A stretch of 64,000 nt of DNA. It comes from Andalucia godoyi. Its lineage: Eukaryota; Discoba; Jakobea; Jakobida; Andaluciidae. The stretch covers positions 469,121-533,120 of the forward strand of contig VRVR01000003.1 in assembly GCA_009859145.1 (NCBI GenBank), written 5' to 3'. The position numbers and the translations under genes were made by a program. This document shows positions 27,850 through 38,331 of this stretch, piece after piece; the first letter of the stretch is position 1; every line of letters begins with the position of its first letter. A model generated the notes under the pieces. It worked only from the letters and a program-made list of their open reading frames with translations, was not told the origin of the DNA and did not search any database.

Positions 27850-28866
27850 TTAAATCGACGCCAAGGATGGATTCTCGTGAGCAGTGGCTAGCCGAGCGGC
27901 CTGCCAAACGCCAACAAAAGCGCTCGTCTGCACCGTCTCTGTTGTTCCGGACGCTAGTCTGTACTCGATATCAGCAAGCTGGACAATGACAAATGCTCGC
28001 ACGGCGTTCAGAAACTCAAATTCAACTGCATGTTGCACGCATCTTCGAACAATATCGACAAGCGCAAGTCCTCGATCGAGCTTGATTTGCGCCACACGAT
28101 CCACAGCTTCTCGGAAAGAAAGCGTTAGGCATGTATTCACAATCTCGTCAATGTCTCGCGGATGCGGCGCACCTGCCGTGGAATACACAATGTCGTCGGT
28201 GATCAGCACATTGGCCGGCACCGCAAGCGCGCATGCTTGCAAGAGGTTTACGCATTTTCGCATGTCGCCGTCACCAATTCTCGACACTGCTTGAAGTCCA
28301 GACGCGTCAATCTTTAGATTCTCAACTTCTGCAATCGAGGCCAAACGACCTACAATAACCTCGTCGACAAGCGGACCAAACCGGAATTTTGTGCATCGAG
28401 ACTGCAACGCCGGAATGATCTTGTTTACAAAGTTGCAAATCAAGCAGAATCGTGCGTTCGATGTGTACTTTTCAATAATCCTTCGGAGAGCAGCTTGCGC
28501 ATCCTGAGTCAGATGATCAGCCTCGTCGAGAACAATGAGTTTAAACATGTTGTTTCCAAAGATGTTCTTCGTTGATGCGAAATCCTTGATCTGCTCGCGA
28601 ACAACATCAATGCCGCGCTCGTCCGAAGCATTCAGTTCAAGAACCTGGCAATTCGGAATCGATCGCGCACACGCAAGAATCGTCGAGGTCTTTCCTGTCC
28701 CAGCTGGCCCATAAAGCAAAAGATGCGGAAGCCGATCCGTCGCTACCATTTGCTTGATTGTGCTGATAATTTCCTGGTGAGAAATAACATCATCCAGCGA
28801 TGCAGGCCGGTATTTTTCAACCCACGGAAGCGAAGAGAAGGACGATGATGACGACGAGGAAGACAT
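27850..28866 (-). CDS. RFC5: Replication factor C subunit (human RFC5 / yeast Rfc3 type)
   Basis: This 338-residue clamp-loader ATPase has after a poly-Ser leader WVEKYRPASLDDVISHQEII, then Walker A LLLYGPAGTGKTSTILACA, the RFC box LELNASDERGIDVVREQI, Walker B LIVLDEAD, the SRC motif (ALQSRCTKFRF), sensor 2 region GDMRKCVNLLQ and the C-terminal collar domain. FASTKNIFGNN and ISHQEI place it with the RFC5/Rfc3 subunit and not RFC2 or RFC4. RFC loads PCNA onto primed DNA during replication and repair. It is intact and of usual length, and converges on NPRL2 with a gap of about 200 nt. Confidence 0.92.
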   Translation of the reverse strand: MSSSSSSSSFSSLPWVEKYRPASLDDVISHQEIISTIKQMVATDRLPHLLLYGPAGTGKTSTILACARSIPNCQVLELNASDERGIDVVREQIKDFASTKNIFGNNMFKLIVLDEADHLTQDAQAALRRIIEKYTSNARFCLICNFVNKIIPALQSRCTKFRFGPLVDEVIVGRLASIAEVENLKIDASGLQAVSRIGDGDMRKCVNLLQACALAVPANVLITDDIVYSTAGAPHPRDIDEIVNTCLTLSFREAVDRVAQIKLDRGLALVDIVRRCVQHAVEFEFLNAVRAFVIVQLADIEYRLASGTTETVQTSAFVGVWQAARLATAHENPSLASI

Positions 28867-29188
28867 TTTAGTTCACAGAAGCACGACGGAATAAAACACT
28901 CACACACGTGCACGCACACCAAACAAACCACAGAAAAAATGAAAATGAAAAAAAGAAAAAGAAAAGAAAAGAAAAAGGCCAATGAAATAAAATAAAAAAT
29001 GCAGGAAAAAACTCAATGCGCTTGATGAAAGCATAAAAAACAGGCGGGAACGCATTGATGAACGAAATAAAGGGGGATTTGGCGGGGAGACATTCCTATG
29101 AAAGTGCAGCAGGAAAAGACTGTGTTTATTGTGGATGCGTAAAGTTCGATTCAGACAATCGCACTGTGCGTGGGAAAGCAGAGAGAAT
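28867..29188. other. Gap between RFC5 promoter and tubulin 3' end
   Basis: 322 nt; the plus strand is A/G-rich at about 28935-29015 (a pyrimidine tract in the RFC5 sense direction). No gene is seen. Confidence 0.4.
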
Positions 29189-30547
29189 TTAATATTCCTC
29201 GGCACCTTCCTCCTCACCCTCGCCGTCGGCAGACTCGGCTCCGACCTCCTCGTAGTCCTTCTCAAGGGCTGCAAGATCCTCGCGGGCCTCGGAGAACTCA
29301 CCCTCCTCCATACCCTCACCAACATACCAGTGGACGAAGGCACGCTTGGCGTACATGAGATCGAACTTGTGGTCCATGCGGGAGAGAACCTCGGCAATGG
29401 CAGTCGAGTTGGCCATCATGCACACAGAGCGCTGGACCTTGGCAAGATCACCTCCGGGGACAACGGTCGGGGGCTGGTAGTTGATACCAACCTTGAAACC
29501 AGTCGGGCACCAGTCAACGAACTGGATGGTACGCTTGGTCTTGATGGTGGCAATGGCGGCGTTCACGTCCTTGGGGACAACGTCTCCACGGTACATCAAG
29601 CAGCATGCCATGTACTTTCCGTGGCGGGGGTCGCACTTGGCCATCATCATGGCGGGCTCGAAGACCGAGTTGGTGATCTCGGCAACAGAGAGCTGCTCGT
29701 GATACGCCTTCTCCGCAGAGATGATCGGGGCATACGAGACGACGGGGAAGTGGATACGCGGGTACGGAACCAGGTTGGTCTGGAACTCGGTCAGATCGAC
29801 GTTCAGCGCACCATCGAAACGAAGGGAGGCGGTGATCGACGAGATGCACTGGGCAACCAAGCGGTTCAGGTTGGTGTAGGTCGGGCGCTCAATGTCAAGT
29901 GCACGGCGGCAGATGTCATACAAGGCCTCGTTGTCGACCAGGAAGGCGCAGTCCGAGTGCTCGATCATTCCGTGGCAGGCAAGAACGGTGTTGTACGGCT
30001 CGACAACGGCGGTTGCAACCTGGGGAGACGGGAAAACTCCAAACTCGAGCTTCGACTTCTTGCCGTAGTCAACAGACAAGCGCTCCAAAAGGAGGGCGCC
30101 GAAACCGGAACCGGTACCACCACCGAATGCGTGGAAGACCAAGAATCCCTGGAGACCCGTGCAGTTGTCAGCCAACTTGCGGATGCGGTCGAGCGTCAGG
30201 TCGATGATTTCCTTTCCGATGGTGTAGTGTCCACGGGCGTAGTTGTTGGCGGCATCCTCCTTTCCGGAGATCAGCTGCTCGGGGTGGAACAGCTGGCGGT
30301 AGGTACCAGTACGGACCTCGTCAACGACCGTCGGTTCAAGATCGACGAAGACGCAGCGGGGAACATGCTTTCCAGCACCAGTCTCGGAGAAGAAGGTGTT
30401 GAAGGCATCATCCTCCATACCGATGGTCTTGTCAGAGGGCATCTGGCCGTCCGGCTGGATTCCGTGCTCGAGGCAGAACAGCTCCCAGCAGGCGTTACCA
30501 ATCTGAGAACCAGCTTGGCCGACGTGGATCGAGATAACTTCACGCAT
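29189..30547 (-). CDS. TUBA: Alpha-tubulin
   Basis: This 452-residue protein starts [13 protein letters not shown]. It has the tubulin signature [16 protein letters not shown], the acetylatable Lys40 in PSDKTIG, the alpha-specific catalytic Glu in [14 protein letters not shown], and an acidic tail ending EEY, so the detyrosination site is present. It is an uninterrupted ORF, strongly conserved, with a biased, GC-rich codon choice that makes the antisense strand open over nearly the same interval. It forms the GTP-bound half of the microtubule dimer in cytoskeleton, spindle and flagella. Confidence 0.98.
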   Translation of the reverse strand: MREVISIHVGQAGSQIGNACWELFCLEHGIQPDGQMPSDKTIGMEDDAFNTFFSETGAGKHVPRCVFVDLEPTVVDEVRTGTYRQLFHPEQLISGKEDAANNYARGHYTIGKEIIDLTLDRIRKLADNCTGLQGFLVFHAFGGGTGSGFGALLLERLSVDYGKKSKLEFGVFPSPQVATAVVEPYNTVLACHGMIEHSDCAFLVDNEALYDICRRALDIERPTYTNLNRLVAQCISSITASLRFDGALNVDLTEFQTNLVPYPRIHFPVVSYAPIISAEKAYHEQLSVAEITNSVFEPAMMMAKCDPRHGKYMACCLMYRGDVVPKDVNAAIATIKTKRTIQFVDWCPTGFKVGINYQPPTVVPGGDLAKVQRSVCMMANSTAIAEVLSRMDHKFDLMYAKRAFVHWYVGEGMEEGEFSEAREDLAALEKDYEEVGAESADGEGEEEGAEEY

Positions 30548-31118
30548 TGCTTCTTGTGACTACGAGGTTTTTAAAAAGACTAAACAAAAGCCGATAATGA
30601 GGCAAGTTCAAATCAACAGTGGGGTGAGAAGAAAAGAAAGAGAAGAAAGAAGAAAAGGGGATAGAAAAACAGAAAACAAAAAGAGAAGGAAGAAAAACTA
30701 AGAAGGAATGGAAGGAGTAGGAAGAAAAGAAAACGGAATCCAGCCGAGATTGGACGCACCATCTGTTTGCACCGGTTTTTTTTTTTGGCGGGTGGGGTGG
30801 ATCGAAATGAAAAAATGCAGCGCTAAACGCTGTTTGCGTTTAGGGCTCGAGAGGTCCTGCGTCGTTTTCAACGCTCACTTGATGCCCAAAATATCTCTGG
30901 GGCACTTTTTTTCCCCTGGAGTTTTTCAATCCGCTGTAATGTAGCGTCAAGCCCCAAGCATCAGCGAGCGCATTGAGCACTACAGTCTCTGCTGACACGT
31001 GTCTTGCTTTTTCTTCTTCCTGTCTGTCTCCCTTCCTTCCTTCCTTCCTTCCTTCCTTCTTTTCTTCTTTGTTGACGTGCTGGTCATTCCTCCTGCGTGT
31101 TCTCTGTGGTCGCACGGC
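30548..31118. promoter_or_regulatory. Divergent promoter region of alpha-tubulin
   Basis: 571 nt with an A/G-rich tract at about 30630-30740 and a CTTCCTTCC tract at about 31030-31065. No gene is seen. Confidence 0.4.
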
Positions 31119-31478
31119 ATGTCTTCACGAGTCCCGGCTGCGGGAAAAGCAGTGACTCTGACATCACTGACACACGTTGGCGCAGGTGCACCGACGGGCT
31201 CTAACACGTCCATCGAGTATGTGCTGAAGCGAAAGTCGATTCCGGTATCCTGGTCGTATTTGCACGCATTTCTGAATGCTCGTGTTTCCAAACGAAAGCT
31301 TCAGTATGCGAGAAAGTCGCTTACTTCAGAGGATTGCGATGTTCTTGGAACTGCATGCGCCTTCAACTCTGCACTGTTCCTCAAATCGACCGAGCAAGTA
31401 GAATCAAATAAGGGTTCTCCGACGGCAGCGATCACGGCCCGAGAGCTGCTCCAGTGGTGCTCTGGAAGCAGATCGTAG
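31119..31478 (+). CDS. Small protein of unknown function
   Basis: The ATG at 31119 gives 119 residues (MSSRVPAAGKAVTLTSLTHV...). The middle, SIEYVLKRKSIPVSWSYLHA then RVSKRKLQYARKSL, is basic and helical, and the C-terminus is neutral. An earlier in-frame ATG at 30999 would only add a Phe/Ser low-complexity leader encoded by the CTTCC tract. No family recognised. Coding is supported only by length and balanced composition. Confidence 0.4.
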   Translation: MSSRVPAAGKAVTLTSLTHVGAGAPTGSNTSIEYVLKRKSIPVSWSYLHAFLNARVSKRKLQYARKSLTSEDCDVLGTACAFNSALFLKSTEQVESNKGSPTAAITARELLQWCSGSRS

Positions 31479-31911
31479 AGCCTGCTAAGTTCTTTTTTTT
31501 AATTGCATCGTCTTACATGTATCTTTTTTTCGTTTTTCTTTTTCTTTTTCTTTTTCTTTTTCTTTTTATATTATTATTGATTCTTTTTGGTTTTGTTCTC
31601 CCGAGACCTTTTTCTCCTTCTTTTTGCGGGGCGGTGTTGTTTTCGCTCTCGACAGTGTGACCGTTTTTGATGCGGAGTTTTCCTATGCCCCCTCCCCCCT
31701 CCCCCGGCGGTATTTCCGAATAAACCAGCAATCAGTATGCTGATGTTCGCCGCCCTCCTCGCTCCTTCCAATAATGAAAGCACGAATGATGTTGGCTTGG
31801 ACGGGTGCAAGGAAAAGAGAAAAAGAAGAAGAAGAAGAAAAGAAACGTTTCTTTGTGGATTTTGAAGAAGCTAAGAGTAGTAATTATTTCTTTTAAAAAA
31901 AACCTCCCCAG
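31479..31911. other. Convergent gap, T-rich with CTTTTT repeats
   Basis: A cttttt repeat occupies about 31525-31570 and A-rich purine DNA lies at about 31810-31845. No gene is seen. Confidence 0.4.
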
Positions 31912-34900
31912 TTACTGGACATACAACGAGGCAGCAAAGACGATGTCTCGCTTAATCTTCACCGAGCATTGCTGCATCTTGTCGAACAGCACGAGATCGC
32001 CGATAACACGGGCAGCATCACGGACTTCTCTGCAGGCCTGCTCAAGCTGTAGTATGGTTCGCACAATCGAACCCTCCTGAATTTCTGTCAGAGTGCAAAT
32101 CTCGGAGAACGGCATACCACGGGCCCATTCATACGCAATCTGCATCATGGAAAAGTTGAGCACGCTCTTCACAAAATCGCTCGGTGCAATTTCCAAGCCC
32201 TTTTCCTGCTGCAACTCTCCGAGTTTGAGAGCGAGAGAGATGAGCATGGCCTTCGAACTCTTCATAAAGTCGGTTAGCTCCCCTTCCTCTCCAGACTTTT
32301 CCTGCGCCAGAAACGCAGACAACACGCACACAATCTCCTCGGGTGCCAAGGGGGTTAGAAAATTCTGAAAAATCAACTCCGACACGAGGATGCAGTTGCA
32401 CGAGTTCAGCTCACAACTGACTTTTCCTTTGAGCGTCACCGTCTTGAGTTCTGTCAGAAATCCGAGGCTCTGAAGGACTCTCACTCGGTTCGCAAAATCA
32501 GGCATGTGTGCGAGATTGTCGTCCAGGAGCGACACTTCCAGGTCCTGGCGCTGCTGGTCCAGCCGGGCATAGAGATCAAACTTCTCGAATGCTTCGACGA
32601 AGGAAGGACATCCGACATGGGGCGAGGCGAGTATGGCGCGCACAAGGATCTCAAGCCGCTGCGATCGATCGACAATATCGAGTTCGCGAATGCGCAACTC
32701 GTTCACCAAATCGTAGACTTCATATCGATGCATTTTTTTCCAAGACTCGGTCAACAAATCGAGGGCTTTCTTGACCTGAGCGGGGTTCGCCGAGGATCCC
32801 ATGGGCAGATCTGTTACGCTAACTTTGGACTTTGCGACAAAAACGATGTTCGAGGGCATGACATCTATGAACTCCACGCTCCCTTCCAACAGAGAGGAGT
32901 CAAAGGGGACGAATGCAGACGAGTGGAGAATGCATTCCATCGGGGAAACAATCTTGTTGAGTTTGAGCATGAAAACACGAAATGCAAACCGATTTTGTGA
33001 CGTGTCCGACAAGGAGCGAACCACAAAAGCAGGCGCCAGCATTCGGGTCTGCGGATGTTGGACAATAACAATGCGTCCGGTCTGCATGATTGACGCGGCA
33101 TGGCGAGAAGGAAGAAGCTCATTCTGCAACTGCTCGATCAACGCCATGGCGTCCTTGAACATCGAGTACGTTTCCGGAAGATTGGGAAACTCGTCCAAAA
33201 AGCGGCCGATGTCAACTTCATAGTCCTTGATTGCGGTTCGCATTTGCTTCAGCAAAGCACGCCGTACCGGCGCATCGCGCTCGGAATCAAACTCCGAGAA
33301 GGACTTCCTCATCATTTCCTCGACACCGAAACCTTCACCGCGTAACAAGTTAAGGATCATGTTGTAAGACAGACGAAACTGTGATACCAGCTGGGTCGGC
33401 ACTCCGAGCATCATCTTCTGAAGGACGTGTTCTTCTGGAATTTCCGATTCGCAAAAAATCATGACGAGTCCAACTCGATCCAATCCACGTCGACCTGCTC
33501 TGCCACTCATCTGCGTGTACTCTCCAGGAAGAAGGTACCGAAATTCTCGGCCATCATGCTTTCGAATGTGGCTGAACACAGCCGTGCGGGTGGGCATGTT
33601 GACTCCCATCGCAAACGTCTCGGTAGCGAAAAGTACCTTGCACAGTCCACGAGAAAACAAGATCTCGACAATCTCCTTTGCCAGCGGAAGCAGTCCTGCG
33701 TGGTGGATCCCAACGCCGTTCAGCAGCAAGTCTTGAATCTTGCGCAGCTGCGGCAGGTTTTTATCAGAGCCATGAAGTCGGCTGATGCTTTGTTGAAAGA
33801 AGTTCTTGATGGTTTTCTTCTCCTGCACAGTAGTCAGATCAGTTCCACGCAGAGAATCCGTGTACTCCTCGCACTTGCGCTTTGAGAACGAAAATACCAC
33901 GGCTGGCAGCTGATCATTCGACTGCAGTTTGGCAATCAGCCTGTTCCACTGCGATTTGGAAATTCCAGGGCGATTTGGCTTCCCAGGATTGAAGGCGGCT
34001 GCCTTTCCCACGTCTTTATGTGCGGATTTGTACGCCTGAACGGCTGCCCGATACCCAGTTTGCACGAACACCTTTTTCTCGTCGACAATTTTGTAGGTTT
34101 CCTGTTGGTAGTATAGATAGTGTTCCAGCGGAACGGGTCTTCGGAACGTTGAAATGACATGCACCATGACTTTCTTTGTTCTTCCAATCCAGTCAGCGAA
34201 TTCAACGGCGTTTGGAACAGTGGCAGAAAGAAGGACGAGCTTTACCTGTGGAGGAAGCATAATCAAAACCTCCTCCCAGACAACACCGCGCTCAGCATCA
34301 TTCACGTAGTGAACTTCGTCAAAAATTACCCACTCCACATCCTTGATGATGTCGGATCCTCTGTACAGCATCGACCTCAAAATCTCGGTCGTCATGATGA
34401 GACACGACGCCGTCGCGTTGATCTGCACATCCCCGGTCAAAATCCCGACGCTGCCGAAACGCTCCTTGAAATCTCGGTATTTTTGATTCGAGAGAGTTTT
34501 GATGGGCGACGTATAGATGGCCCGCGTCATGTGACGCTTGGCGAGTGCAATTGCGTACTCTGCAACCACCGTCTTTCCTGCTGACGTGTGTGCCGCCACA
34601 AACACGGATTCGCCACGCTCCATGTGCAAGATGGCCTCCTTTTGAAACCCGTCAAGCTCGAAGGGATAATGCATTGCTAGATGCGGCTTAAGTGCTTCGA
34701 AATGCGACAGGTCTGCCTTTTGCGATATGGCCCACGTCTGGTTCGCATTTGCATTCGCGAATGCAAGCGCGTCTTCCGACGGTGTGGCTCCCACTTCCTG
34801 CAGAAGCATTTGAGTATTCTTCACCATCGTTCGAGCTCGCTGCTGCAGTGCCTGCAGCCGAATGCTCGAGCTTTCGCCGGGCAACGCAGAAATCTCGGGG

Positions 34901-35454
34901 GCGTCGTCAACATCTTCCATGCTGTCCTTCATTTTCGTGTCCTTGCGCTTGGAATCAACTCCGTTGACTGATAAGCTTGAAGAATCCCATTGTGGAACAG
35001 GAAGCGTGCGCTCGGCGCCAATTTTGGCGGCCTCCTTGATCACAAATGGATGAAAAGCCGATGAAAGGTCCAGCAGCGACGCTGGATCGACAAAGGACGG
35101 AATCAAAGGGACCGATTCCAGGTCTTCGGGAACCTGCGACTCTGTCTGTTTCACGACTGGAATGTTGGAAAACGCTCCTCGCGACAATAGTTTGGAACCC
35201 TTGTACGGGACTCGAAGGCTGATCCAAGAAGGCGCGCGGATTTCACGCATTCCAAATCCTTCGATCGGGATCATCATTCTGTCAAGAACCGGAACATCCA
35301 GGTCTCTCGGGCGCAAACACAACGGCTCGAATCTGCGTCCATTAGCAAATTGCACTCTCAAACACACATCCAACCACACATACATACAAATCGAGTCTGT
35401 TTTCGCCGTGTTGACGAAGAGGTGAGCAGCGGTAAGAAACGTGTCAAATGACAT
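31912..35454 (-). CDS. SKIV2L: Ski2 RNA helicase (Ski complex)
   Basis: This 1,180-residue DExH helicase has a Q-like motif (YPFELDGFQKEAILHMERGE), Walker A AAHTSAGKTVVAEYA near residue 288, SPIKTLSNQKYRDF, DEVH in VIFDEVHYVND near 380, SAT in LVLLSATVPNA, PVPLEHYLYY, motif VI QMSGRAGRRGLD, then an arch-type insertion and the C-terminal helical DSHCT domain. WEEVLIMLP and VPLEHYLYY favour Ski2 over Mtr4. The N-terminal 230 residues are family-variable. Ski2 unwinds mRNA and feeds it to the cytoplasmic exosome in 3'-5' decay. A 30-codon upstream ORF overlaps the start codon. Confidence 0.9.
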   Translation of the reverse strand: MSFDTFLTAAHLFVNTAKTDSICMYVWLDVCLRVQFANGRRFEPLCLRPRDLDVPVLDRMMIPIEGFGMREIRAPSWISLRVPYKGSKLLSRGAFSNIPVVKQTESQVPEDLESVPLIPSFVDPASLLDLSSAFHPFVIKEAAKIGAERTLPVPQWDSSSLSVNGVDSKRKDTKMKDSMEDVDDAPEISALPGESSSIRLQALQQRARTMVKNTQMLLQEVGATPSEDALAFANANANQTWAISQKADLSHFEALKPHLAMHYPFELDGFQKEAILHMERGESVFVAAHTSAGKTVVAEYAIALAKRHMTRAIYTSPIKTLSNQKYRDFKERFGSVGILTGDVQINATASCLIMTTEILRSMLYRGSDIIKDVEWVIFDEVHYVNDAERGVVWEEVLIMLPPQVKLVLLSATVPNAVEFADWIGRTKKVMVHVISTFRRPVPLEHYLYYQQETYKIVDEKKVFVQTGYRAAVQAYKSAHKDVGKAAAFNPGKPNRPGISKSQWNRLIAKLQSNDQLPAVVFSFSKRKCEEYTDSLRGTDLTTVQEKKTIKNFFQQSISRLHGSDKNLPQLRKIQDLLLNGVGIHHAGLLPLAKEIVEILFSRGLCKVLFATETFAMGVNMPTRTAVFSHIRKHDGREFRYLLPGEYTQMSGRAGRRGLDRVGLVMIFCESEIPEEHVLQKMMLGVPTQLVSQFRLSYNMILNLLRGEGFGVEEMMRKSFSEFDSERDAPVRRALLKQMRTAIKDYEVDIGRFLDEFPNLPETYSMFKDAMALIEQLQNELLPSRHAASIMQTGRIVIVQHPQTRMLAPAFVVRSLSDTSQNRFAFRVFMLKLNKIVSPMECILHSSAFVPFDSSLLEGSVEFIDVMPSNIVFVAKSKVSVTDLPMGSSANPAQVKKALDLLTESWKKMHRYEVYDLVNELRIRELDIVDRSQRLEILVRAILASPHVGCPSFVEAFEKFDLYARLDQQRQDLEVSLLDDNLAHMPDFANRVRVLQSLGFLTELKTVTLKGKVSCELNSCNCILVSELIFQNFLTPLAPEEIVCVLSAFLAQEKSGEEGELTDFMKSSKAMLISLALKLGELQQEKGLEIAPSDFVKSVLNFSMMQIAYEWARGMPFSEICTLTEIQEGSIVRTILQLEQACREVRDAARVIGDLVLFDKMQQCSVKIKRDIVFAASLYVQ

Positions 35455-35536
35455 ACGGTTTCGAAGGATCGCGCGCGAGAGCCAGGCGATCCAGGCGGTC
35501 TTCTAAACCTTGGAAGACTTGCCGCAGGTCCGTCAT
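35444..35536 (-). other. Upstream ORF overlapping the Ski2 start
   Basis: An ATG at 35536 opens 30 codons (MTDLRQVFQGLEDRLDRLA...) in another frame and ends at a TGA that lies inside the first codons of Ski2. Its amphipathic, charged composition looks protein-like. It may be a regulatory uORF or a frameshifted true N-terminus. Confidence 0.4.
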
Positions 35537-36150
35537 CCTACCTTACTGAACAGCGCACAAAAGATCGTACAAGCACCATGCACTCTGCAGACCGAAGAAC
35601 TTTTCGCAGTGTTGGTTCTTGATATATTTGCGCTCGAGATTTCGACCATCGAGCAGCATCGACCATCGACCATCGACCATCGAGAATGGGGAGGTCTCTC
35701 TGCCGGACTTTGCCATTTTAAAAATATATTGTCTTTCTGTACGACGAGCAGCGGGAAACTGTCGAGCGGGCGTGGACATCAACGCATATTCCACAAGAGC
35801 TGTCGTTTGTTTGAACAGGCGAGTTTTGCCTCTTCGACAGCCTCGGGGAGCAGAAGCCGGTCATCGTGGGCGGAAGGGTAGTAGTCAATTAATCGATGGG
35901 CAAGCGCAGACTGTCTGCAACGCATGCACGGTTAGGAAATGCGCGGAGCTCAAGAATTTCACAACTATAATTAGCGATTTGACATTTAAAAAAATTAAAA
36001 AACAAAAATCAGCTTTTTTTTTAAAGCAGGAAACAAATCAAATCAAATCAAATCAAAAAAACAAAAGATTCATCCATTCACGATGCAATCCACCAAAAAG
36101 GCGATAGCAAGAAAACACACAGAGAAAGCCAAATACTTCTAGATAAGGGA
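35537..36150. other. Gap upstream of Ski2 and downstream of the LRR gene
   Basis: Contains a short tandem catcgac repeat at about 35647-35690 and a-tcaaatcaaatcaaatc repeats near 36030-36060. ORFs here are not convincing. Confidence 0.4.
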
Positions 36151-38331
36151 TCACTTGATGTACACGCAGTCGATGCGTTGGAACGTTGGATGATCGGCAA
36201 GCGCTGCTCCGGCAGCGGCAGAAACCTTGCTGACAATGGGGTCTGGCCTGCAGCGGACGTTCGCATCTCGATTCCACTTCGGATTCCTGCTCTGACAACT
36301 TAAGCGATTCAGATGCGGAAGAACAGCACGAGACTGCAGTGTTTGTGCCACCTCAGAAACGGCATCTGCAGACAGAGGTCTGTTTGTGTCGACCACGAGA
36401 ACCCGCAAATTTGGAAGCACGTCGCCACCTTCCCACAGCGCTTGCAGCCCTTGTCGGCAAAGACGATTGCCAGTCAAGTCAAGCGTTTCCAAAGACGAAA
36501 ACAGGCTAAGCGGGCCGCACTGCTTTGCAATGGCAAGGGCGTTCTTCACGGAGTCGGAGGACAATCCGGAGTCCTTAATGCACAAGTGACGAATTCCAGT
36601 CGCACTCAACGAAGCAAACATCGGCAACAATTCTTCTGTGCCTTCAAATGCAGGGGAAAAGGTGACGCCCCACGACGAGGAGGATGGAGCGGATTGTTTT
36701 GGATACGACATTCGTTCCAGTCGGACTTCTACAAGCTTTGAAAAGTTGGGCATTGTCGATAAGTGCATTCGAACATGCTCGGCGGTGCGTGCGCTAGCAG
36801 GAAGACCGGAAAATGTGAGACTCCTCAGATTCGGAGCATTGACCATGGGAAGAACATCCTCGATTCTGTAGACGAGCTTCGTGGTCTGATCACTGGTCCC
36901 AAACACAAACTCTTCGAGTGCGGTCCACGGGTGTGCCGAGAGAACTGCCTCCAACGCAAACCGATTCATTCCATGCATTGCAAAGTTGGGATCTTCCGAA
37001 ATAACCAGCTGCCGAAGCGTCTTTCGCAAGGGCGCCCCGGCACCACTGCTGTCCTGAAATGCAGACAACAACACAGTGTCCATGAACCAGGTCTCGCTTA
37101 ATTCCAGCTTGACCAGCGGCAATTCGAGGAACGCAAGCGGGCAGTTCGCGCGGAGGGCGGCGTCAGAATGTGGCTTGATTCGATTCAGCGACAGTTCCTG
37201 CGTGCATTCCGTCCACTTGCAGTCCGTGAGAATATCCCAGAATCCTTCGGTTACGGACTCGACACAAGGAACAGAAAGTGCAAGCGAATCATGAATCGGC
37301 GAGGATCGAAACAGCTGAATGACGTCTTCCTCTGCGTCGTTCTTTGGAATGTACTCAATATCCAGCAATCGAAGTCCTTGCGTGCCATTGAGATGCGATT
37401 GCAGTGCTTCCCACCACGGACTCGCGTCAAGGACACTGCACAGTCGAGTGCTGACTCGTTGCAGCTGCAGTGCCCTTTGCGCAAGGACAACCACCAGTTT
37501 ACCGAGACTGTGGTTGGAACGCCGCGACTCCTTGCCGTCCTCCGTCGCACTTGGATCGCTTGCACCACCAGCGACTGCACCTGAGGTGCCATTTGCGAGA
37601 CCGCCGTGTCGCAGCGATCCGAGCGACAGACTCTGAATAGTAGGCAGAAACGGGGCGGCTGCAACGGCGTTGGCATGTCTGACTAGCCGTTGCGATTCCG
37701 AGCCTGGTGAACGAACACCAACGTTGCAATCCCACTCTAAATGCTTCAGCGACTTGAACGGCGTGCTGCACATCGCCTCAAACTCGGAGGTTTCACAACT
37801 GATCATTGCAGGGCCTTCATACACAACGAAGCTGACTCGGTAGCAACGCAAGGTGTGGAGTCGGTTCCGAAAGCACTCGTTTCCAGCAAGCACTGCAAAG
37901 CACTGTCTTGCGGAAGCGACCTCGGTGTTGACGCTGCTCAAGTCCACTTCAAACCGTGAGAGAGAGAGAGCATTGACGTGCGGAAACGCGGAAGAAATCA
38001 AGCGCCACCAGTCGATCAGGACCTGCACATCGACGGAGCCTGCAAGGTCCGAAAGCGACACGCATTGCACGAGCTTCCGGACTTCATCGGGCACTCGGAA
38101 TATCCATTTTTGCATTTCTGCAAGAGATTCTTCGGCGAGAGTAAACGTGTAACGAGTGCACCGCAGCGTCAAGTCGCGCTCAAGAAGCCGGGCGAGCGCG
38201 TAATGGGCCATCCAGACGGCACACTTCATCGACCGTCCAACCGAGTATGCATCTTCCGCACACAAATACTGCACAATACGAGGCTGCAGCGACGCATCTC
38301 CAAGCACGCTGCGCCGCAGGTGCGAAGTCAT
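36151..38331 (-). CDS. Leucine-rich-repeat protein
   Basis: The ATG at 38331 (MTSHLRRSVLGDASLQ) gives 726 residues; the upstream extension in this frame is Phe-rich antisense of an A tract. The N-terminal 60 residues (VQYLCAEDAYSVGRSMKCAV) are F-box-like in spacing. Irregular leucine-rich repeats fill the rest, clearest near the C-terminus: SSLETLDLTGNRLCRQGLQA and LPNLRVLVVDTNRPLSADAV, which are RI/GALA-like with about 28 residues per repeat. A Gly/Ala-rich insertion lies at about 245-270. It is probably a protein-interaction adaptor; an F-box role in SCF ubiquitin ligase is possible but only weakly suggested. Confidence 0.65.
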   Translation of the reverse strand: MTSHLRRSVLGDASLQPRIVQYLCAEDAYSVGRSMKCAVWMAHYALARLLERDLTLRCTRYTFTLAEESLAEMQKWIFRVPDEVRKLVQCVSLSDLAGSVDVQVLIDWWRLISSAFPHVNALSLSRFEVDLSSVNTEVASARQCFAVLAGNECFRNRLHTLRCYRVSFVVYEGPAMISCETSEFEAMCSTPFKSLKHLEWDCNVGVRSPGSESQRLVRHANAVAAAPFLPTIQSLSLGSLRHGGLANGTSGAVAGGASDPSATEDGKESRRSNHSLGKLVVVLAQRALQLQRVSTRLCSVLDASPWWEALQSHLNGTQGLRLLDIEYIPKNDAEEDVIQLFRSSPIHDSLALSVPCVESVTEGFWDILTDCKWTECTQELSLNRIKPHSDAALRANCPLAFLELPLVKLELSETWFMDTVLLSAFQDSSGAGAPLRKTLRQLVISEDPNFAMHGMNRFALEAVLSAHPWTALEEFVFGTSDQTTKLVYRIEDVLPMVNAPNLRSLTFSGLPASARTAEHVRMHLSTMPNFSKLVEVRLERMSYPKQSAPSSSSWGVTFSPAFEGTEELLPMFASLSATGIRHLCIKDSGLSSDSVKNALAIAKQCGPLSLFSSLETLDLTGNRLCRQGLQALWEGGDVLPNLRVLVVDTNRPLSADAVSEVAQTLQSRAVLPHLNRLSCQSRNPKWNRDANVRCRPDPIVSKVSAAAGAALADHPTFQRIDCVYIK

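Noticed and set aside
29143-29175. gttcgattc motif resembling a tRNA B box
   Set aside because: No matching A box or cloverleaf could be drawn; it lies in the tubulin 3' UTR.
29129-30559. 476-codon ORF antisense to alpha-tubulin
   Set aside because: It arises from the strong codon bias of tubulin; it has no independent features.
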